Assembly: GCA_022712475.1 (NCBI GenBank)
Contig: JALAGK010000157.1
Span: 1-8,825 of the forward strand
Reading direction: 5' to 3'
Source of the DNA: Enterobacteriaceae bacterium
GTDB taxonomy: Bacteria > Pseudomonadota > Gammaproteobacteria > Enterobacterales > Enterobacteriaceae
Length of the DNA stretch: 8,825 nt
Within the stretch, counting starts at the first letter, position 1. Every line of letters starts with the position of its first letter. Shown one piece after another: positions 1 through 8,825 of the stretch. The position numbers and the translations under genes are program-made. The notes under the pieces were generated by a model. The model did not search any database. It worked only from the letters and a program-made list of their open reading frames with translations, and was not told where the DNA came from.

Positions 1-721
1 GTCGGTTACTGACATACAGTATCGTTTTTTCAATCGCTTTAACGCATTGATCTCGGCGCTTTCTGAAGAGTTGGATAACCAGAGTAATCCAGAAAAATTG
101 GTCATTGAACCCGCAGTGAAAGGTCAGGCTATGCCGCTGAAAATCAGCTACATTGGTGCATCTGCAGAAGATGCCCGAAAGACTCTGACTTCTTATATTG
201 ATAAAATTAACCAGCGTGTTATTGACGAACTGAACCAGGATCTGGTCACCAACATCAATGCAACGATGAAAGATCTGAAAAGTTCCCTGGACACTCAGGA
301 GCTGGTAGCGAAAGAAAAGCGTGATAAGCGTCTGCAAGTGTTACGCCAGGCCCTTGCTGTTGCCCAGCAAAGCAATATTAAATCTACTGAGGTCCAGCAG
401 GCGGAATCACTTTCCGAAGATACTTTGTTTGTTCTGGGAAGCGATGCGTTGTCGGCCACGATTCAGAATGAATCCACACGCCCTCTACCGCTGGGTGAGA
501 ACTATTACACGACGCTTCAGTCGTATATGGCGGTGAAAGCACTGGCACACAAAGCAGATACGGCTTCCTCATTTCAGTATGTCATGAAGCCAAACCTACC
601 GGTTCGCCGTGATAGTCCTAAACGTGGACTGGTACTGATCCTCGCTGCATTGCTTGGTGGTCTGGTTGGAAGCGGCTATGTTCTTGGCCGTAATGCTATT
701 CGTAATTACCAGTCGGCATAA
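1..721 (+). CDS. wzzB: WzzB, O-antigen chain-length determinant (5' end missing)
   Basis: Wzz proteins are inner-membrane polysaccharide co-polymerases that set the modal length of O-antigen made by the Wzy polymerase. The frame is open from position 2 and ends in TAA at 719-721, giving 239 visible residues; the start, first membrane segment and N-terminal part lie outside the window. Family signs are the periplasmic segment with LDNQ and PEKL, a long charged helical stretch (fragment residues about 80-130), DTLFVLGSDAL, the MKPNLPVRRDSPKR motif just before the second membrane segment, and that segment itself (about 209-228, Gly-rich, with LLGGLVGSG). The C-terminus RNAIRNYQSA resembles E. 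coli RNALRNYNAK. The sequence is visibly more diverged from E. coli WzzB than the neighbouring His proteins are, as expected beside an O-antigen locus. A TTG at 47 is internal, not the start. It is convergent with hisI. Confidence 0.93.
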   Translation, partial: SVTDIQYRFFNRFNALISALSEELDNQSNPEKLVIEPAVKGQAMPLKISYIGASAEDARKTLTSYIDKINQRVIDELNQDLVTNINATMKDLKSSLDTQELVAKEKRDKRLQVLRQALAVAQQSNIKSTEVQQAESLSEDTLFVLGSDALSATIQNESTRPLPLGENYYTTLQSYMAVKALAHKADTASSFQYVMKPNLPVRRDSPKRGLVLILAALLGGLVGSGYVLGRNAIRNYQSA

Positions 722-747
722 GTTCTGACAACACGCTTATTTCAAAT

Positions 748-776
748 AAAAGGGCCGGATATTCCGGCCCTTTTTT
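748..776. terminator. Intrinsic terminator shared by convergent wzzB and hisI
   Basis: A perfect 12-bp stem (748-759 with 763-774) has core GGGCCGGA/TCCGGCCC and a 3-nt loop TAT. Read on the + strand it ends in a T run at 771-776, which would end wzzB. Read on the - strand the arm ends in four T, then ATTTG, which would end the his operon. A convergently functional Rho-independent terminator after hisI is known in Salmonella, so dual use is likely. The sequence between the hairpin and the hisI stop codon (777-837) shows nothing else I can name. Confidence 0.93.
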
Positions 777-837
777 ACGTCCTTATTCACAATCAACAGT
801 AGGTGGTATTGAAGATGACTTCGGTCTCATTAACGCC

Positions 838-1445
838 TTACTTATGCCTGCTTCGCAAATTCGCAATCACTTTTCCTAAATCCAGCTCCTGGTCCTGCAG
901 CAACACCAGCAAGTGATACATTAAATCTGAAGCTTCATTCACCAGCTCATCACGATCCCGCACGGTAGCTGCCAGCGCGGTTTCGACCCCTTCTTCACCC
1001 ACCTTCTGTGCAATACGTTTGGTGCCGCTGGAATAAAGTTTGGCGGTATAAGAACTGCCAGGATCGGCATGTTTACGTTCAGCCAGCAATTGTTCAAGCT
1101 GATACAGGAAATGCCACTCATGATGAGCTTGCTCACCAAAGCAACTAGACGTGCCCAGATGACAGGTTGGCCCAACAGGAGTAGCCAGAATCAATAGTGT
1201 GTCATTATCACAGTCAGGAGTGATACTGACGACTTTTAAAAAGTGGCCAGAGGTTTCGCCCTTAGTCCACAGCCGTTGTTTGGTTCGTGAGTAGAAAGTA
1301 ACATTACCGGAAACCTCCGTTTGTGCCAGGGCTTCCGGATTCATGTAACCCAGCATCAATACCTCACCGGATACCGCATGCTGGATAATGGCGGGCATCA
1401 TGTCGTCAGTTTTGTTCCAGTCGAGTTCGCCGCGTTGTTTGGTTG

Positions 1446-1452
<7 letters not shown>
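838..1452 (-). CDS. hisI: HisIE, bifunctional phosphoribosyl-AMP cyclohydrolase / phosphoribosyl-ATP pyrophosphatase
   Basis: This enzyme catalyses steps 2 and 3 of histidine synthesis: the C-terminal HisE domain hydrolyses PR-ATP to PR-AMP, and the N-terminal HisI domain opens the adenine ring to give ProFAR. The HisI domain (about 1-115) has the metal-binding cluster DCDND (80-84), GPTCH (C97, H98) and C104. The HisE domain (about 116-204) has [13 protein letters not shown] (150-162) and [13 protein letters not shown] (173-185). At 204 residues it is one longer than the 203 of E. coli, the extra residue falling near AHHEWHF (109-115). The start is GTG at 1452-1450, overlapping the hisF end by 7 nt, as I recall for E. 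coli; GGAG at 1464-1461 lies 8 nt upstream. The first in-frame ATG (residue 18) would cut into the domain. It is the last gene of the operon. Confidence 0.97.
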
Positions 1453-2941
<1,489 letters not shown>

Positions 2942-3531
2942 TTACATCTCCAGGAAGTTTTTCAGCAACTGCGCGCCAGCTTTGCCTGAGCGCTCAGGGT
3001 GAAACTGAACGCCATAAAAATTGTCCTTTTGCACGGCGGCGCTGAAAGCCTCGCCGTACTCGCACTGTGCGATGGTGCTGGCATTGACCGGCATGGCGTA
3101 GCCGTGGACAAAGTAGAACCAGGCGCCATCTTCGATGCCACGAAACAGATGGTTGCCTGCAAGCGACGTGACGCGGTTCCAACCCATGTGTGGTAACGGC
3201 AGGCCGCGGTCAGTCATCTTTAGCACCGGGTCAGGAATAATGCCGAGTGTTTCCACTCCGTGGCTTTCGTCACTGTGGCTGCCGAGTAACTGCATCCCGA
3301 GGCAAATTCCCAGTACCGGCTGGGTACAGGCTTTAATCAATTCTACCAGCTCTCGTTCTCGTAGCTGATCCATCGCCGCCTGCGCAGTACCTACGCCAGG
3401 TAAAAACAGCTTATCGGCACGCAGTACCACGTCGGGGTGGCGACTTACGACAGGGTCGTAGCCCAGGCGCTGCACCGCCCATTTCACCGAGGAAAGATTG
3501 GCGCAGCCGGTATCAAGAATCACCACATTCA

Positions 3532-3532
<1 letters not shown>
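2942..3532 (-). CDS. hisH: HisH, imidazole glycerol phosphate synthase glutaminase subunit
   Basis: HisH is a class I (triad) glutamine amidotransferase that forms a heterodimer with HisF, hydrolysing glutamine and channelling ammonia to the HisF active site. The catalytic triad falls exactly where expected: C77 in [10 protein letters not shown], then H178 and E180 in VQFHPERSG. Other family motifs are LPGVGTA near 44-50 and the C-terminal LLKNFLEM. I chose the ATG at 3532-3530, giving 196 residues as in E. coli and starting [10 protein letters not shown]. An in-frame GTG one codon earlier (3535) is possible, but AAGGAG at 3545-3540 is 7 nt from the ATG and only 4 nt from the GTG. The ATG shares its A with the hisB stop (TGATG), a typical coupled junction. 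The stop abuts the hisA start. Confidence 0.97.
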
Positions 3533-6961
<3,429 letters not shown>

Positions 6962-6966
6962 GGTGA

Positions 6967-7866
6967 TTACTCCATCATCTTCTCAATAGGCAGCACAAGG
7001 ATGGAGCTGGCGCCGAGCGCTTTCAGTTTTTCCATCGTTTCCCAGAACAAGGTTTCACTGCTGACCATGTGCATGGCCACACGCTGTTGGTCACCCGCCA
7101 ACGGCAGAATAGTAGGGCGCTCTGCGCCTGGTAGTAGAGCAACAACCTCCTCCAGCCGGTCGCTTGGTGCGTGCAGCATGATGTATTTGGATTCACGGGC
7201 CTGAATCACGCCCTGGATACGGGTGAGCAGTTTGTCGATAAGTTTCTGCTTCATTTCTGGCATTTCACCGTCGCGCTGAATCAGGCACGCTTTGGAGCGA
7301 TAAATCACTTCAACTTCGCGCAGGCCGTTGGCTTCGAGCGTGGCGCCTGTTGAAACGAGGTCGCAGATGGCATCAGCCAGACCGGCGCGCGGGGCGACTT
7401 CGACGGAGCCATTAAGCAGACAGGATTTGAACTGAACGCCTTTCTGGTCGAGGTAGCGTTTAAGCAGGTGCGGATAAGAAGTCGCAATACGTTTATTGTT
7501 CAGGCAGGTCGGGCCATCCCAGGGTTCATCCACGTTAGTCGCTATGGACAGGCGGCAGCCACCGAAATCAAGGCGACGCAAGGTGTAGTAGCGCGGGTCG
7601 TCGCCTTGCGCGCGGCGGTTAAGTAACTCTTCTTCCAGTACGTTTTCGCCAATAATACCGAGGTCAACGACGCCATCCATTACCAGGCCGGGGATATCGT
7701 CATCGCGTACACGCAGGATGTCGATGGGCATATTCTCTGCAAGTGCGATCAAGCGCTGGGTGTGCAGGTTGATTTTTATGCCACAGCGGGCCAGTAATTC
7801 ACGTGAATCGTCACTAAGACGCCCTGATTTCTGCATAGCTATGCGTAAACGGCTGTTGTCTGACAT
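6967..7866 (-). CDS. hisG: HisG, ATP phosphoribosyltransferase (long form)
   Basis: HisG makes phosphoribosyl-ATP from ATP and PRPP, the first committed step of histidine synthesis, and is the feedback-inhibited control point. At 299 residues it equals E. coli HisG and is the long, hexameric form carrying its own C-terminal ACT-like histidine-binding domain (about 225-299), so no HisZ partner is needed. The catalytic domain shows [11 protein letters not shown] (11-21), RDDDIPGLV (54-62), DLGIIGENV (68-76) and the PRPP-binding loop in [18 protein letters not shown] (165-182). The C-terminal part has [12 protein letters not shown] and ends LPIEKMME as in E. coli. The ATG at 7866 is preceded 8 nt upstream by AGGAGA (7880-7875). 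It is the first structural gene after the attenuator, so its expression depends on read-through there. Confidence 0.98.
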   Translation of the reverse strand: MSDNSRLRIAMQKSGRLSDDSRELLARCGIKINLHTQRLIALAENMPIDILRVRDDDIPGLVMDGVVDLGIIGENVLEEELLNRRAQGDDPRYYTLRRLDFGGCRLSIATNVDEPWDGPTCLNNKRIATSYPHLLKRYLDQKGVQFKSCLLNGSVEVAPRAGLADAICDLVSTGATLEANGLREVEVIYRSKACLIQRDGEMPEMKQKLIDKLLTRIQGVIQARESKYIMLHAPSDRLEEVVALLPGAERPTILPLAGDQQRVAMHMVSSETLFWETMEKLKALGASSILVLPIEKMME

Positions 7867-7913
7867 CTGCTTTCTCTCCTGAATCCTGAGTTATCCTGCG
7901 TAACGCGGGTAAT

Positions 7914-7951
7914 AAAAAAGCCCCCGGAAGACGATCTTCCGGGGGCTTTTT
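7914..7951 (-). terminator. his attenuator (terminator stem E:F)
   Basis: A 17-bp perfect inverted repeat (arms 7915-7931 and 7935-7951, loop 3 nt) has the core GCCCCCGGAAGA. Read on the - strand it is followed by six T, making a strong intrinsic terminator between hisL and hisG. Sequence and position match the his attenuator of E. coli and Salmonella. When histidyl-tRNA is charged this hairpin forms and transcription stops. When the ribosome stalls on the hisL His codons the first arm pairs with upstream RNA instead and hisG is transcribed. The sequence between the T run and the hisG ribosome binding site (7881-7913) shows only a short GCGT-A-ACGC dyad. Confidence 0.97.
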
Positions 7952-7970
7952 ATGAAGCGTTTGCTCACCA

Positions 7971-7995
7971 CTGGAAGATCCTGAACGTCTTCCAG
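7971..7995 (-). promoter_or_regulatory. his leader C:D hairpin, competitor of the attenuator
   Basis: The octamers CTGGAAGA (7971-7978) and TCTTCCAG (7988-7995) are perfect reverse complements with a 9-nt loop. In the transcript segment C (from 7995) carries GGAAGA and segment D (from 7978) carries TCTTCC, the same hexamers found in the two arms of the attenuator. D can therefore pair with C or with the first attenuator arm E. This is the expected switch: free D pairs with E and blocks termination. Segments B and C (about 7988-8010) closely resemble the Salmonella leader as I recall it. Confidence 0.88.
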
Positions 7996-8013
7996 CACAC
8001 ATCGCCTGAAAGA

Positions 8014-8064
8014 CTAGTCAGGGTGATGGTGATGATGGTGGAATTTATTCGCAATACGCTTCAT
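8014..8064 (-). CDS. hisL: his operon leader peptide, 16 residues with six consecutive His
   Basis: Translation on the - strand from ATG (8064-8062) to TAG (8016-8014) gives MKRIANKFHHHHHHPD. The His codons are CAC CAT CAT CAC CAT CAC (8040-8023). The peptide is a sensor: ribosome stalling at the His codons when charged tRNA-His is scarce prevents the attenuator from forming. The E. coli and Salmonella peptide, MTRVQFKHHHHHHHPD, is also 16 residues but has seven His. Here the first of those positions is Phe (TTC) and residues 2-7 mostly differ, while the PD-TAG end is kept. The ribosome binding site is weak, GAGAC at 8073-8069, like that of Salmonella hisL. It lies about 32 nt downstream of the predicted transcription start. 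Confidence 0.95.
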   Translation of the reverse strand: MKRIANKFHHHHHHPD

Positions 8065-8102
8065 AACAGTCTCGTTGAATGGTTATTCATTGCCTGTCCA
8101 AT

Positions 8103-8132
8103 AACCTAAACCAGGATGCGGCGCGAACGCAA
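8103..8132 (-). promoter_or_regulatory. Primary his operon promoter hisp1
   Basis: On the - strand TTGCGT (-35, 8132-8127) is followed after 18 bp by TAGGTT (-10, 8108-8103). The -10 hexamer and the flanking GGTTTAGGTTA agree with the known Salmonella/E. coli his promoter, whose -35 is TTGCTT with the same spacing as I recall it. The start point should be a purine near 8097-8095. The discriminator ATTGGAC replaces AAAAGAC of Salmonella; this region affects ppGpp-dependent stimulation of his. Upstream of the -35 is an A-rich stretch with an A6 tract, which might act as an UP element (inference). Confidence 0.88.
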
Positions 8133-8253
8133 GGGCTTTTTTAGCGCTTTTGCCGACCAGGAGGTATGAGAGCGGATTGTAGGTTGTTCCACTCTGGCGT
8201 AGCCTTAATACAGCATCAGGACATTCTAAGGCTTCTCGCCGGGAGAGTAGGGC
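8133..8253. other. Divergent region between the his promoter and yeeZ
   Basis: No gene is supported here. The yeeZ promoter should lie in this stretch on the + strand, but I find no convincing one; the best pair is TTGTTC (8184-8189) and TAATAC (8206-8211) with a 16-bp spacer, only 3 of 6 matches each. A 7-bp inverted repeat lies at 8201-8233. In E. coli K-12, as I recall, the yefM-yoeB toxin-antitoxin pair sits between yeeZ and hisL; no trace is seen here. Confidence 0.6.
8201..8233. repeat. Inverted repeat upstream of yeeZ
   Basis: AGCCTTA (8201-8207) and TAAGGCT (8227-8233) are perfect reverse complements 19 bp apart, ending 20 bp before the yeeZ start codon. It may be a regulator's dyad site, a 5' UTR stem-loop, or chance. 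The half-site centres are 26 bp apart, about two and a half helical turns, which does not clearly favour a dimeric regulator. Confidence 0.45.
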
Positions 8254-8825
8254 ATGAAAAGGGTCGCAATTGTCGGGTTAGGTTGGCTGGGGATGCCGCT
8301 TGGTATGGCGCTGATGGCTCGTGGCTGGCAGGTTACCGGTAGCAAAACCACGCAAGATGGTGTGGACGCTGCGCGTATGTGCGGTATTGAAAGCTACCCG
8401 CTGGCGCTAACGCCGCAGCTTGAGTGTGACAGCGACGACCTTGAGGCACTGCTTAATGTCGATGCACTGGTCATCACTTTACCCGCTCGCCGCAGTGGCG
8501 AGGGCGAAAATTTTTACCTCGAAGCGGTACAGCAGATTGTTGACAGTGCGCTGGCGCATTCTATAGCGCGCATTATCTTCACCAGCTCTACTTCTGTTTA
8601 CGGGAGCGCCAGCGGTGTAATGAAAGAAAACGCGCCACTAAATCCAGAAACTGACAGTGGGCGTACGCTGCGCGAGCTGGAACGGTGGCTGCATGATTTA
8701 CCGGGTACGTCGGTTGATATTCTGCGCCTGGCGGGGCTGGTGGGGCCGGGGCGTCATCCGGGGCGTTTCTTTGCGGGTAAACGCGCGCCAAACGGCAGTC
8801 ACGGCGTTAATCTGGTCCATCTGGA
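8254..8825 (+). CDS. yeeZ: YeeZ, NAD(P)-binding Rossmann / SDR-like protein (3' end missing)
   Basis: This is the ORF running off the window end, with 190 of about 274 residues visible, starting MKRVAIVGLGWLGMP. The cofactor-binding motif G-x-G-x-x-G is at G8, G10 and G13. Downstream are TGSKTTQDGV (28-37), LVITLPARRSG (72-82), IIFTSSTSVYG (107-117) and DILRLAGLVGPGRHPGRFFAGK (155-176). All match E. coli YeeZ closely from memory. The fold is that of extended short-chain dehydrogenases/epimerases, but where those carry the catalytic YxxxK there is SGRTLRELE (135-143), so classical epimerase chemistry is doubtful. The substrate is, to my knowledge, not established. GGAGAG at 8242-8247 lies 6 nt before the ATG. 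It is divergent from the his operon, the conserved arrangement, though no link to histidine synthesis is implied. Confidence 0.95.
   Translation, partial: MKRVAIVGLGWLGMPLGMALMARGWQVTGSKTTQDGVDAARMCGIESYPLALTPQLECDSDDLEALLNVDALVITLPARRSGEGENFYLEAVQQIVDSALAHSIARIIFTSSTSVYGSASGVMKENAPLNPETDSGRTLRELERWLHDLPGTSVDILRLAGLVGPGRHPGRFFAGKRAPNGSHGVNLVHL

Noticed and set aside
47..49. TTG at 47 as the start of wzzB
   Set aside because: The same frame is open to the window edge and the upstream codons continue the Wzz-like sequence, so the gene is cut by the window rather than started here.
8166..8342. 58-codon frame starting ATG at 8166, right after a perfect AGGAGGT (8159-8165), overlapping yeeZ
   Set aside because: The Shine-Dalgarno-like sequence touches the ATG with no spacer, the product is Gly/Arg-rich with no recognisable feature, and most of the frame lies within yeeZ in another frame.

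Overview
This window is chromosomal DNA from an enterobacterium. Judged from memory, the proteins align almost end to end with those of Escherichia coli and Salmonella. The gene order (wzzB, his operon, yeeZ), the promoter and the attenuator are also of the E. coli/Salmonella type. The WzzB sequence and the his leader peptide differ clearly from both, so a sister genus is likelier than E. coli or Salmonella itself; I cannot name the genus.

Layout. Positions 1-721 (+) are the 3' part of wzzB, the regulator of O-antigen chain length. A strong hairpin terminator at 748-776 separates it from the convergent his operon. Positions 838-7866 (-) are the complete eight-gene operon hisG-D-C-B-H-A-F-I. 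Junctions are very tight: 4-nt overlaps at D/C and C/B, 1 nt at B/H, H and A abutting, 19 nt at A/F and 7 nt at F/I. Only G/D has a gap, of 5 nt. Upstream of hisG lie a transcription attenuator (7914-7951), a second leader hairpin (7971-7995), the leader peptide gene hisL (8014-8064) and the primary promoter (8103-8132). A 189-bp divergent intergenic region follows, then the 5' part of yeeZ (8254-8825, +), cut by the window end.

How the genes work together. The operon encodes the whole route from PRPP and ATP to L-histidine. HisG makes phosphoribosyl-ATP. HisIE removes pyrophosphate and opens the adenine ring. HisA isomerises ProFAR to PRFAR. HisH/HisF make imidazole-glycerol phosphate (IGP) and AICAR. 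HisB dehydrates IGP, HisC transaminates the product, HisB then removes the phosphate, and HisD oxidises histidinol to histidine. Expression is set by hisp1 and by ribosome stalling on the His codons of hisL. All catalytic residues I checked in the His proteins are present, and I see no frameshift, truncation or insertion.

Novelty. I see no undescribed system here; this is conserved housekeeping DNA. The points most worth a second look are the unusual leader peptide with six rather than seven His codons, the absence of yefM-yoeB between yeeZ and hisL, and an inverted repeat upstream of yeeZ.
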